From positions 17,064 through 29,993 of the forward strand of contig BQKZ01005957.1 of NCBI GenBank assembly GCA_036244855.1: 12,930 bases of DNA. Reading direction: 5' to 3'. The DNA comes from Temnopleurus reevesii (lineage: Eukaryota > Echinodermata > Echinoidea > Temnopleuroida > Temnopleuridae). The first letter of the stretch is position 1; every line of letters starts with the position of its first letter. A program made the translations under genes and the position numbers. Shown here in pieces: positions 1 to 7,624 of this stretch. The notes under the pieces were generated by a model. That model made no database searches. It saw nothing but the letters and a program-made list of their open reading frames with translations, and was not told the DNA's origin.

Positions 1-17
1 AAAGATAATAATAATTA

Positions 18-152
18 TATTGGATGGCTTCATTTCATGAAATACCGGGAATATTGCACTCGTTAGGGCCAATATTGCACTCATCTTCGATTCGTGCAAT
101 ATTGCCCTAACTCGTGCAATATTCCCTGGTATTCCATTTATTGCCATCCAAT
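18..152. mobile_element. Palindromic foldback (MITE-like) element
   Basis: Two arms of about 60 bp (roughly 20-80 and 94-150) are near-perfect reverse complements around a 13-bp loop (81-93). The outer ends read TTGGATGGC on the left and GCCATCCAA on the right. Each arm holds the 10-mer GTGCAATATT (or its complement) twice, 20 bp apart, separated by a GCCCTAACTC-type spacer. There is no open reading frame of note. The structure is that of a non-autonomous inverted-repeat transposon. The flanks are AT-rich, so the target duplication cannot be fixed and the superfamily is unknown. Confidence 0.75.
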
Positions 153-451
153 ATTATATAAAACTTTTATATTAATCTGACTTGTACATGTATTTACTCA
201 CCTAAAATTATATCTGCTTTCTCTGGTGCTCTTCCCAAACAGGGTTTTTGACATATTTGCTATTTTTCTGCAATCTTTGAAGTTAATTAATAAGAGAATT
301 GTGTGCCATTATTATGTACTGTATTTGTTGTTCTGCATATTGTGTATGTATATTAAAATGGGATCTTAGTGTGGGGATTCTAATTCGGTGAATGTTAATA
401 TGTACATGTAATAAAGTTAACTAACAATTATTTCTTATTGTCCATTTAGTT
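153..451. other. AT-rich stretch, nothing recognised
   Basis: About 300 bp of AT-rich sequence with no coding frame, no clear inverted repeat and no similarity that I can see to the other repeats in the window. It separates the foldback from the first GTGTTTCACC MITE. Confidence 0.5.
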
Positions 452-639
452 CAGACCTAGGCGGTGTTTCACCAAATTGTACTTATAGTTATGCATGACT
501 TTAAATTAGACTGGAGTGTGTTTACTAGTGTAAATACGCATAGGATTCTCGATCATTCAGCGCAAGAATCAATACCAGTCGTGCATCAAGTCTTTCTTAA
601 AGTCTTTCGTAACTTGGTGAAACACCGCCCAGGGGCCTG
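452..639. mobile_element. MITE with GGCGGTGTTTCACC inverted ends, copy 1
   Basis: The left end CCTAGGCGGTGTTTCACCAA (456-475) is matched in reverse complement at 614-633, with one mismatch in 20 bases. The similarity continues inward through ACTTTAA and GCATGAC/TGATGCACGAC-like blocks on both sides, so the whole ~180-bp element folds back. A short ORF inside it has no coding character. It is a non-autonomous DNA transposon of unassigned superfamily. The outer edges are uncertain by a few bases because the ends beyond the shared 20-mer differ by a 2-bp gap. Confidence 0.7.
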
Positions 640-685
640 TAATTTATAAAGAGATACAGTACAATCTTTGTTATGGGGCTGTGGA

Positions 686-848
686 TGGTGTTTCACCAAG
701 TTGCAAGCAGCTTTAAGAACGACTGTCATTGGTTCTTCTGCTTGATGGTTGAGGATATTTTGAGTATAATTAATACCCATTACCTTACTCTAGTCTATCT
801 TAAAGTTGTTCTTAATTAGAAGAATAATTTTGTAAAATATCGCCCTGA
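686..848. mobile_element. Degenerate copy 2 of the GTGTTTCACC MITE
   Basis: The left end GGATGGTGTTTCACCAAGTT (686-705) closely resembles the end of the element at 452-639 and is followed by CTTTAAGAACGAC. The right side (about 800-848) read in reverse complement gives AGGGCGATATTTTACAAAAT and then AAGAACAACTTTAAG, so a decayed inverted repeat is still visible. It lies 46 bp from copy 1, in either a nested or a side-by-side insertion. Confidence 0.5.
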
Positions 849-1128
849 TGTAACACACTCTTGTGATCACTGCTGCAACAATGAATTATAAAACATGGGA
901 CTCGCTCATCTTTGTATCAGACCACTGTGATATATTTTGGCATACATAAATTTTAGCAAACTCGCTGAAATTCAAACCTTTTCACACATTAGCGGGGTAT
1001 TTTCACATGTTGAGAAATAATTTGTACACAAGTCATGGGTATTATAATGAGTGAAGATTTTAGCAAATTCACAGTCACAAAATTCACAGAAATAAAACCT
1101 CAGTGAAAATGTCAGATTTAAAAGTATA
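849..1128. repeat. AT-rich region with decayed GCAAATTC/AATAAACCT repeat
   Basis: No gene is visible. The part around 1064-1127 (AAATTCACAGAAATAAAACC and following) resembles the sequence at about 5832-5880 (GCAAAATTTGCAAAAATAAA and following) and, more weakly, 5685-5705. This suggests old copies of one dispersed AT-rich element, but the similarity is weak and judged by eye. Confidence 0.3.
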
Positions 1129-1402
1129 GATGCAATTTATATAGCGGACGTATCCACTCTGCTGAGTGCTCAAGGCGCTTTACATTATTATTACCCTGGC
1201 TTTAGCCCGGCAGCCATTCATGGCGCACTTGGCATTTCAAAGAATACATATTACTGCCAGGTACCCATTCACCTCACCTGGGTTGAGTGCAGCACAATGT
1301 GAATGAATTTCTTGCTGAAGGAAATCGACGCCATGGGTAGGATTCGAACCTACGACCCTCTAGTTGAAAGGCGAGAGTCACGACCACTACACCACGGCGC
1401 CT
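1129..1402 (-). mobile_element. tRNA-derived SINE, near full length
   Basis: Read on the minus strand, the element begins with a tRNA-like head (1401-1329). A body follows with the block CTTCAGCAAGAAATTCATTC, then a 3' region with GTAAAGCGCCTTGAGCAC and a CGCTATATAAATTGCATC-like tail. This order (Pol III promoter head, conserved body, short tail) is that of a tRNA-SINE. It has no coding capacity and would rely on a LINE reverse transcriptase. The conserved GCGC...TATATAA tail recalls the shared 3' domains known in marine invertebrate SINEs, but I cannot assign a named family. Related copies lie at 2759-2990, 5346-5411 and 7625-7715, all in this orientation. Confidence 0.85.
1340..1394 (-). 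promoter_or_regulatory. Internal Pol III promoter (A and B boxes) of the SINE
   Basis: On the minus strand the A box TGGTGTAGTGG (1394-1384) fits TRGYNNARNNG exactly. The B box GGTTCGAATCC (1350-1340) fits GGTTCGANTCC exactly. They are separated by 33 nt, as in tRNA genes. The T-arm stem (GTAGG/CCTAC) is intact, so the promoter may still be usable. Confidence 0.8.
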
Positions 1403-1528
1403 CCACAGTATCTTACTTTACCATGATTTGTTCTGAAATGCTGGAGGTAATGATTGTTTCAATGCCCTTAGGAGCATAATGTACTGAGATGTTGTTATAA
1501 AGGAGTATGGTAAATCTGAAAAGTCACA

Positions 1529-1696
1529 AACGAGTCTAGTCCAACTGAGGACTGAGTGTTCTGATAGCACCCACCTCTGCATATTCACTTACACTGAACA
1601 CACAGGGACTGCACAGCACTCAACCACAGAGTCCTTACATAACCCTCTGATCTGTATACCCCTCTGATTGAGTCCTCAGCTGGACTTTAACGAGTC
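1529..1696. mobile_element. hAT-like MITE with 8-bp target duplication
   Basis: The 8-mer AACGAGTC occurs directly repeated at 1529-1536 and 1689-1696. The 152 bp between them (1537-1688) begin TAGTCCAACTGAGGACT and end AGTCCTCAGCTGGACTTT, which are inverted repeats of each other with few differences. A perfect 8-bp target duplication with short inverted ends starting TAG is the pattern of hAT superfamily elements. There is no transposase, so it is non-autonomous. The superfamily is inferred from duplication length and termini only. Confidence 0.75.
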
Positions 1697-2504
1697 ATGA
1701 ATGCCCATTTTCAGTACATCTGCGATAAATTATTCAAACTTGAAAGACATGTGCCTTTTAATACTATTCCAATCATTTATACACCTTGTATTTATTAAGC
1801 TTGCAATTCTTAGTGTTTTCAATATTCTATTAAATTGGCTGAGCTATTATCTATTACGTAGTATAAACTTATTTGTGTTCTGAAATTGTCTTTTTCGGTT
1901 TGTCAAATGTTGTGTATTCTGTAGGTGTCTTATTGTGTTGTTTTATATGGGGTAGGATTATTTTACTGACAAAACTTTAAAATGGACTTCCAGAGAGGGT
2001 ACATGAATAACACTCATTCCCCCTTAGATTAATATTTCATTTTGTATCAATTTCTGACTGTGTGCTATGTGTATTCACGTTCTGTTGTAGAAAATATGAG
2101 TCTGAAATAATACTCTGGCAAACTGTTTAAAGGTTTACAAAAGCTATCATTCATTTGTCTTTTTATTCAACATTGAAGGAAGGTTCATATGATTCATACA
2201 TTTGATATGATGAGCTCAGTAATTTTCCCAGTCCCATCTCTGTGTACTTTAGTATTTTGAATATGTATCGTTTTGAAGCCTCTTGAAAAGATATACGTGT
2301 ATTTATGCACTGAACAACTCCGTTGGGACAACAAACATGTAGATTTGTTAGAGGTAGATCTTTTTTATGATTTATTACTTCTTCTTTGGTAGTGTTGACC
2401 ATGAAGATGAGAGAAACTGTTCTTGATAATCACACATTTTTATAATATGTACACATACTATTTGAATTTAAGTCTGAAAAATAATGGATTTGGATCTTCA
2501 AATA
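1697..2504. other. Gene-free AT-rich interval
   Basis: About 800 bp with only short, low-quality open frames on either strand, no splice-flanked exon that I can defend and no obvious inverted repeat. I see nothing recognisable here. Confidence 0.5.
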
Positions 2505-2661
2505 CGGTTAACTCTGCCTATTCAAACTTTAAAGTCCCATAATCGCCTAAGAAGAAATAATTTTTAACACAAATAATACAAATACTGTGTTCTTTACCTC
2601 TTGAAAGACAAACTATCAGATTTTGTGGTCTCAAAGGATTCGTCTTTGGCAGAGTTATCTG
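2505..2661 (-). mobile_element. TA/CAG MITE, copy in inverse orientation
   Basis: The element is bounded by TA dinucleotides (2503-2504 and 2662-2663). It begins CGGTTAACTCTGCC and ends GGCAGAGTTATCTG, so the inverted ends read CAG(A/T)TAACTCTGCC. Read on the minus strand, its interior (CGAATCCTTTGAGACCAC, AAGAGGTAAA) matches the plus-strand copies at 3719-3884 and 6401-6549. A TA target with CAG-starting ends is typical of the Tc1/mariner/pogo group. No transposase is present. Confidence 0.7.
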
Positions 2662-2758
2662 TATTTGAAGGGTTGATATTAAGGTTTTCAAACTGTATAT
2701 TATATGAATGTGATGATGCCAAAGGTTTGATCTGGACAATCACATTATCAACAAACAT

Positions 2759-2990
2759 ATAATAATAATAATGATACCATTTATAAAGCGCTTTTTAAGT
2801 GTTTCTTAGCTATCAATTGCATTATTACCCTTATATACCATGGCTACCATCTGGTGCTGACTACATTATAGGATTTTTTTTTATCCCTATCAGTACCCAT
2901 TCACCTCTTTTGGTTGGGTGCAGCACAATCTGGATAAATTTCTTGCTGAAGGAAACCTGCATCATGGCTGGGGTTATAACCAATTTTGCA
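2759..2990 (-). mobile_element. Degenerate SINE copy 2
   Basis: The plus strand reads AATAATAATGATACC, TTTATAAAGCGCTTTT, TACCCATTCACCTC, GTGCAGCACAAT, then TTTCTTGCTGAAGGAAA and a CATCATGGCTGGGGTT block. This is the same order and close sequence as the SINE at 1129-1402. The tRNA head is decayed: the B box has become GGTTATAACC and no A box is visible. It is an old, probably silent copy. An ORF across it (2799-3020) is not considered a gene. Confidence 0.75.
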
Positions 2991-3608
2991 GATGTTTCAT
3001 TATATATATACATCAAATAGATTGGTCCATTCACACAAAGACGTAACTCTATTTGAGGCAAAAATGAGATTTAGTCAATGGTACGGTCAGGAACATCTGA
3101 CAATTTTCACAAACACAATGGTATGAAATGTTTCTTCATATACAAGTATGAAACAAATTGGCCTTTAAAATTTCATTTTCATACACTGAGCAATGACAGC
3201 AAATATCTTTTGGCACATTTTTCTAAAAACTGCGAAATTGGAGTTAAGTCTTTGTGTCAATGAACCTTCAAAATAAGCTCTCAAAAATGTAACTTGCCTT
3301 TCACAGAAACAAGTAATAATTTGCAAACCTTGGCATTGTAATACATTTCGAACATAATAATGTATTTGTTCAAAATATTTTTGTTCAAATATTAATGAGA
3401 TCTTTTGGCGATTTAGAATTTTCTCGCTTTTGATACGGCATACACGTATTAGAGTGCAAATCATGTTTATAAATCTTGGAAAAGTTAAAGACTTGCCAAA
3501 ACAAATGCAAATGACTGTGGGTGACCATGAACAAAAATTATAAACGCATTGTATGGAGCTGATAGATTAGCAAATTCATATCAATCATGTTAACATTTAA
3601 AAATGTAA
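2991..3608. other. Gene-free AT-rich interval
   Basis: About 600 bp without a convincing exon. A 99-codon open frame on the minus strand (3165-3464) shows no domain, compositional or splice-site support. No repeat shared with the rest of the window was seen. Confidence 0.45.
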
Positions 3609-3718
3609 CAAAGACTAACAATTATAGATGGATTAAAATTATTTTAGAAGAAAAATAATGCAATTATCTTTTGTGGTAGTGTTTGTTTGAGTCCTCCTTT
3701 GGATATATTTTATGAATT

Positions 3719-3884
3719 CAGGTAACTCTGCCTAGGTCGAATATCTTTGGACCACAAAAATCTCTTTGAAGTATGAGAAATTTTACTGAGAAGAGGTAAA
3801 TATTATACAACTTGGTAAAAAAAAATCCCATCAACTTAAGCAATCATTCAACTTTGACAACTTCAACTTAGGCAGAGTTGACTG
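3719..3884 (+). mobile_element. TA/CAG MITE in unit A
   Basis: It begins CAGGTAACTCTGCCTAGGTC and ends ACTTAGGCAGAGTTGACTG just before TA (3885-3886). The ends are inverted repeats sharing AACTCTGCCTA(A/G)GT. It is the same family as 2505-2661 (inverse orientation) and 6401-6549 (the corresponding position of unit C), so it was inserted before the duplication. Confidence 0.7.
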
Positions 3885-4332
3885 TATTTCTGTGTAATAG
3901 TTGGAATGGATTTGCTCAGTAAAAAACAATGTGCTTGGGACTGTCAGCAATACTGTACCTTGTTAAAGCAGTATCTCATCACAGCAGGATTTTAAAAAAT
4001 ATATCTCAAGAGCTGGAACCCAAATATGTCCACTTTTTATGAGAAATTTTCTTAAATCTGGATCCCCAAACATATAGGCTTGTGATTAATTGCTTATTTG
4101 AAAGAGTAATTCTGATTGTTAACTGATCAGTCTATTGAACAAAATGCATATGCAACAAAGATCTTGATTGGCCATTTTTCATTAGCAATTGATCACAAAC
4201 CTTCATGGGGGCCCAAATCTCCTATACCAAGTTTCCACTCTAGCAAACTTGATAACACTTTTCAAACAGACAATTCGTTATACAAAAAGAGTTAATGATA
4301 TGTGTTTCATGAAAGGACTTCTAGTTTATTAA

Positions 4333-4843
4333 AGCCCAAGTATAGTTTTGGTAAAAGCGAATATTTTTATCGCCAAATTTTGTCTTCAAATCTACTTGAA
4401 AAGAAACATGATATCATGAACATGTTGTACAAAAGATTGTACGAAAAATTAACAAGTTTTGGAAAAGTTATAACCTAAAGTGTGGAAAATATTTTAGCGT
4501 CGTAGCCCCCGACGCGAATTCAATATTTTCTTTCTTGATAAAGGACAGCTTCTCATGAACAGAATTGGATAAAAATTTCAGAATTTATTCTTTATGTATT
4601 CCTTTTTAGCATGCTTTAATAAAATCTTGGAAATAATTTTCTATATGCCCGATAAGAAGCAAAATATTGTTATAACCAAGAGAGGGCGCTAAATACGATT
4701 TAACGGTCAAATTCAAATTTTCAAAAGAATTCGCTCGTAGAAAAATATGCTATGATCTTGAAATGTGTATAGAAACTATATGTCATGGTATATATCCCCA
4801 AAATTCACATTTCTTTAATCTTTACCAAAACTATACATGGGCT
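4333..4843 (+). mobile_element. 511-bp TTAA MITE, complete
   Basis: TTAA flanks both sides (4329-4332 and 4844-4847). The element starts AGCCCAAGTATAGTTTTGGT and ends ACCAAAACTATACATGGGCT, giving inverted ends with a single mismatch in 20. The corresponding place in unit C (TTGA, 7133-7136) lacks the element, a direct empty site differing from TTAA by one base. A conserved short stem-loop sits at 4497-4515. TTAA targets are used by piggyBac and Kolobok transposases. The AG start resembles the T2/Kolobok MITE ends known in frogs more than the CCC start of piggyBac, but that assignment is inference. No transposase ORF is present. Confidence 0.9.
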
Positions 4844-5031
4844 TTAAAGAATAACATTTTTGTGGCAAATATTAAATCCATTTTATATAAAACAGCATTA
4901 TGACAATTTTTTTTCCAAACTGAAAAAAATGACTGAAGACTGTTTAATTAGTCCATTCTCTGCCTGATTGTTGAAAGTCGATCCTGATCTTTGACAGTGT
5001 GACACAAGATTCAGAGCTGCATTTCTATCCT

Positions 5032-5208
5032 GGATTGTGTTTCATAAGGATGTTCGTAGATCTAGTCTACACACGACCCTACGAACAACTGGTGACCCTT
5101 TCTCGGGTGTGATAGAATGACAGAAGTTATCATTTAGTGCAAGAAAGGATCACAAGTTGTTCATAGAGTCGTGGGTAGATCTACGAATAGCTTCATGAAT
5201 TACAACCC
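5032..5208. mobile_element. Foldback MITE in unit A
   Basis: Imperfect inverted arms are visible: the left reads TTTCATAAGGATGTTCGTAG then CTACACACGACC and TGACCCTTTCT. The right read in reverse gives TTCATGAAGCTATTCGTAG, then CTACCCACGAC and TGATCCTTTCT. The ends are GGATTGTG and its partner ACAACCC. Unit C has the counterpart at 7325-7486, so insertion pre-dates the duplication. The target duplication is not certain. Confidence 0.65.
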
Positions 5209-5345
5209 TGTTCTCAAATGGCAAAAACCAGGACATCGAGAATAGCAATGTCTACACGTATTGATATTGAGAAAGAGTTGGAACAACACTAGCAATGAAT
5301 TTGATTGATCCTTATCTGATGCCAGAATGGAATAAGATATATCAT

Positions 5346-5411
5346 TAATAATGATAATTACCGGATATTTATGTGACAACGCATCTACTAAATAAAGCAC
5401 TCAAGACATTG
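5346..5411 (-). mobile_element. SINE tail fragment in unit A
   Basis: The plus-strand sequence AATAATGATAATTACCGGAT, then TATTTATGTG, GCATC and GCACTCAAGACATT, follows the order of the SINE 3' end at 1129-1190 (TTTATATAGCGG, GTATCCAC, GTGCTCAAGGCGCTTT). Only the tail survives. The same fragment is in unit C at 7625-7715, so it pre-dates the duplication. Confidence 0.5.
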
Positions 5412-5541
5412 AAAAAATGAAATAAAACCATTGGAATCAGTCTAATTCAGCATTAATGTTGTTCAAACATTTAGTGTGTGTTGTACAATACAGATGCAGA
5501 GTTGGTGTTGAATCAATATCCTGTAGTGTTTGTAGTTCTCT

Positions 5542-5705
5542 GGCGTACAGATATTTTCGCAAATTTGGACCGGTTTGACGATTGGTGTGCTGTTGTATTC
5601 CTGTTTTGACAGTGTTGCTACACATATGAATGTGTATAATGCAGGGTGGAGGTTTTCTGACCACAGCATCAAAATTAGCAAAAAAAGCAACGCAAAAATT
5701 TCAGC
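5542..5705. other. Extra AT-rich segment within unit A
   Basis: Unit C passes directly from TATAGTTCTCTTGTCTTTAA to the gene's 3' UTR. Unit A instead has about 160 bp between TTTGTAGTTCTCT (5528-5541) and TACAGTATGATACACAAT (5710). The insert ends in repeated GCAAAAA/GCAACGCAAAAATTTC blocks like those at 5832-5880. It is probably an inserted or expanded AT-rich repeat. Short open frames on both strands here have no support as genes. Confidence 0.45.
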
Positions 5706-5730
5706 TAAATACAGTATGATACACAATTAT

Positions 5731-5799
5731 TCATGGTCTACTTTCTTCAGTCTGACCCTTGTCTTTGAGATCGCAACATTCAGCAAAGGCGTCCTGGAT
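5731..5799 (-). pseudogene. Remnant of a second FLYWCH gene 3' end
   Basis: The minus strand encodes IQDAFAECCDLKDKGQTE and a few more residues before a stop at 5733-5731. This lines up with the last codons of the intact gene (IQEAFAECHAVQK, stop at 7919-7917). DNA similarity continues past the old stop position into the 3' UTR (GTAGACCATGAATAATTG against GTAGATCATGAACGATTG). The original stop is lost and the frame runs on 10 codons into former UTR. Upstream of the ATC codon at 5799 the similarity ends abruptly. This is a truncated gene copy without the zinc finger and is almost certainly not expressed as a protein. Confidence 0.75.
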
Positions 5800-5892
5800 A
5801 AAAATGTGCATTATACAGAATGAAAATTTTTACGAGGCCAAGTCCGCAAAATTTGCAAAAATAAACCTTCGCAAAAAGTTTCTGCCTATGCA

Positions 5893-5922
5893 TAAGTAGT
5901 TTTGTAGTTCTCTTGACTTTAA
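5893..5922 (+). repeat. Scrap of a third duplication unit
   Basis: TTTGTAGTTCTCTTGACTTT plus AAA matches the 3' UTR of the intact gene at 7846-7869 (TTTATAGTTCTCTTGTCTTT plus AAA). Unit A already has its own version of this site at 5528-5541, so this is an extra copy. It ends in the TTAA where the next MITE is inserted. Confidence 0.5.
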
Positions 5923-6286
5923 AGCCCATGTACAGTTTTGGTAAAAGCGAATATTTTTATTGCCAAATGTTATATTCAAATCTATATAAAATCAAACATG
6001 ATATCATGAACATGCTGTACAAAAGATTGTGCTAAAAATGAACAAGTCTTGGAAAAGTTATAACCTAAAATGTGCAAAATATTTCAGCGTCGTGTTCCCC
6101 GACGCTAATTCAATATTTTTTTCCTTGATAAAGGACAACTTCTCATGCACAGAATTGGATGAAAATTTCAGAATTTATTCTTTGTGTATTCCTTTTGATC
6201 ATGCTTTAATCAAATCTTGAAAATAACTTTGTATATGCCCGATAAGAAGCAAAATATTGTTATAACCAAGAGAGGGCGCTAAATAC
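5923..6286 (+). mobile_element. 511-bp TTAA MITE family, copy 2, cut at the N
   Basis: It begins AGCCCATGTACAGTTTTGGT directly after TTAA (5919-5922). It matches the first 364 bp of the complete element (4333-4696) without net length change, with scattered substitutions (about 10% by eye). It stops at GGGCGCTAAATAC next to the N at 6287. The missing 147 bp, including the right end, are either in the gap or deleted. The stem-loop at 6087-6105 keeps the same GCGTCG/CGACGC stem with a different loop. Confidence 0.85.
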
Positions 6287-6287
6287 N
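6287..6287. other. Single ambiguous base (N), likely an assembly join
   Basis: The only N in the window lies exactly between a truncated MITE copy and the first base of duplication unit C. A one-base gap between two repeats suggests a join of unknown true length rather than one uncertain base. Confidence 0.6.
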
Positions 6288-6400
6288 CAAAGACTAACAA
6301 TTATAGATGGATTAAAATTATTTTAGAAGAAAAATAATGCAATTATCTTTTGTGGTAGTGTTTGTTTGAGTCCTCCTTTGGAGATATTATCTTATACATA

Positions 6401-6549
6401 CATGTACCTCTGCCTAAGTCGAATCTCTTGGGACCATAAAATCTCTCAATGTATGAGAAATTTTACTTAGAAGAGGTAAAAAAAATATAATCACATCAAC
6501 TTAGGCAATTATTCAACTTTGACAAGTTCAACATTGGCAGAGTTGACTG
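6401..6549 (+). mobile_element. TA/CAG MITE in unit C
   Basis: Orthologous in position to 3719-3884. The left end is worn (CATGTACCTCTGCCTAAGTC) and the right end TTGGCAGAGTTGACTG is followed by TA (6550-6551). It differs more from its partner than the sequence on either side does. Confidence 0.6.
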
Positions 6550-6631
6550 TATTTCTGTGTAATAGTTGGAATGGATTTGCTCAGTAAAAAACAATGTGCT
6601 TGGGACTATCAGCAATACTGTACATTGTTAA

Positions 6632-6760
6632 AGCCCTTGTCGCATAGGACCCGGAAGCAACACGATTCACCCCGACCCTTTGTTAATTCACAGTTAACTG
6701 CCTCAGAACAACGAGTCGGGGTGAATCGTGTTGCTTCCGGGGTCCTATGTGACCGTGGCA
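6632..6760. mobile_element. 129-bp palindromic TTAA MITE
   Basis: The arms are nearly perfect inverted repeats: CGCATAGGACCCGGAAGCAA continues to CACCCCGAC on the left (6641-6676). The matching reverse complement runs from GTCGGGGTGAATCG (6715) to CCTATGTGAC (6753). The loop of about 38 bp contains GTTAATTCACAGTTAAC, itself an inverted repeat. TTAA lies on both sides (6628-6631 and 6761-6764). Unit A has the uninterrupted site TGTTAAAGCAGTATCTC (3961-3977), so this is a real insertion, with one A lost or gained at the right junction. It starts AGCCC like the 511-bp family but is otherwise unrelated to it. Confidence 0.85.
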
Positions 6761-7324
6761 TTAAGCAGTATCTCGTCACAGCAGGATTTTTTAAAATATA
6801 TCTCAAGAGCTGGAACCCAAATATGTCCACTTTTTATGAGAAATTTTCTTAAATCTGGATCCCCTAACTTAAAGGTTTGTGCTTAATCACTAATTTGAAA
6901 GAGCAATTCTGATTGGTAACTGGTCAGCCTATTGAACAAAATGCACATGCAACAAAGATCTTGATTGGCCATTTCTCATAAGCGATTGATCACAAACCTT
7001 CATGTCATGGGGGCCCAAATCTCCTATACCGACTTTTCACTGTAGCACTATTGATAACACTTTTCAAACAGACAATTCATTATAGGAAAATAGTTTATGA
7101 TGTGTGTGTTTCACGAAAGGTCCTCTAGGTTATTGAAGAGTAACATTTTTGTTACAAATACCAAATCCATTTTTATATAAAACAGGATTATGACAATCTT
7201 TTTCCAAACTTAAAAAAATACTGACTGAAGACTGTTTAATTGGTCCATTCTCGGCCTGACATATTGAAAGTTGATCCTGATATTTGACAGTGTGACACAA
7301 GATTCAAATCTGTGTTTCTATCCT

Positions 7325-7486
7325 GGGCTATGTTTCATGAAGCTGTTTGTATATCTACACACGACCCTACAAACGACTGGTAACGCTTTCTCGGGTGCGA
7401 TAAAACCACAGGAATAATCACTAAGTGCAGGAAGGGGTCACCAATCGGTCATAAATTTGTGTGTAGATCTTTATGAAACACAACCC
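7325..7486. mobile_element. Foldback MITE in unit C
   Basis: Counterpart of 5032-5208. The left end TATGTTTCATGAAGCTG continues to CTACACACGACCC. The right end, read in reverse, is GGGTTGTGTTTCATAAAG and then ATCTACACACAAA. It is more decayed on the right arm than the unit A copy. Confidence 0.6.
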
Positions 7487-7624
7487 TGTTCTCAGATGGT
7501 AAAAAAACAGGTTCTATGAACACCATCTGTGTATGGATAGTGTAAAACATGAGACAAGTGTTAGAATACCACCAACAATGAATTAAATCATAATCTGATA
7601 CCATAGTGGAATAAGATGTATCAT

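Larger units (their letters stand above)
3609..5799 (+). repeat. Tandem duplication unit A (decayed copy of gene 3' flank)
   Basis: This segment aligns with 6288-7965 in the same order and orientation. Shared landmarks are CAAAGACTAACAATTATAG, the TA/CAG MITE, GGATTTGCTCAGTAAAAAAC, a foldback (5032-5208), a SINE tail (5346-5411) and finally a remnant of the FLYWCH gene's last codons (5731-5799). Differences include a 511-bp TTAA MITE (4333-4843) and about 160 bp of extra sequence near 5542-5705. The first 95 bp (3609-3703) are identical to 6288-6382, while later parts differ by roughly 10-20% by eye. The left border cannot be set because the matching side of unit C ends at the N. Confidence 0.85.

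Noticed and set aside
18..152. A CRISPR-like array, because a 10-mer recurs at regular spacing
   Set aside because: Only two direct copies per arm within a palindrome, no unique spacers and a eukaryotic context.
464..780. Short open frames within the two GTGTTTCACC MITEs
   Set aside because: They run through inverted-repeat ends and have no coding features.
1329..1401. A functional tRNA gene on the minus strand
   Set aside because: A and B boxes and the T arm are good, but the acceptor stem does not pair, the anticodon arm is irregular and it is fused to a SINE body.
3165..3464. A 99-codon minus-strand open frame
   Set aside because: No recognised domain, AT-driven composition and no splice or regulatory support.
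6571..6852. A 93-codon open frame spanning the palindromic MITE
   Set aside because: It arises from the MITE insertion in a non-coding repeat. The unit A counterpart has no matching frame.
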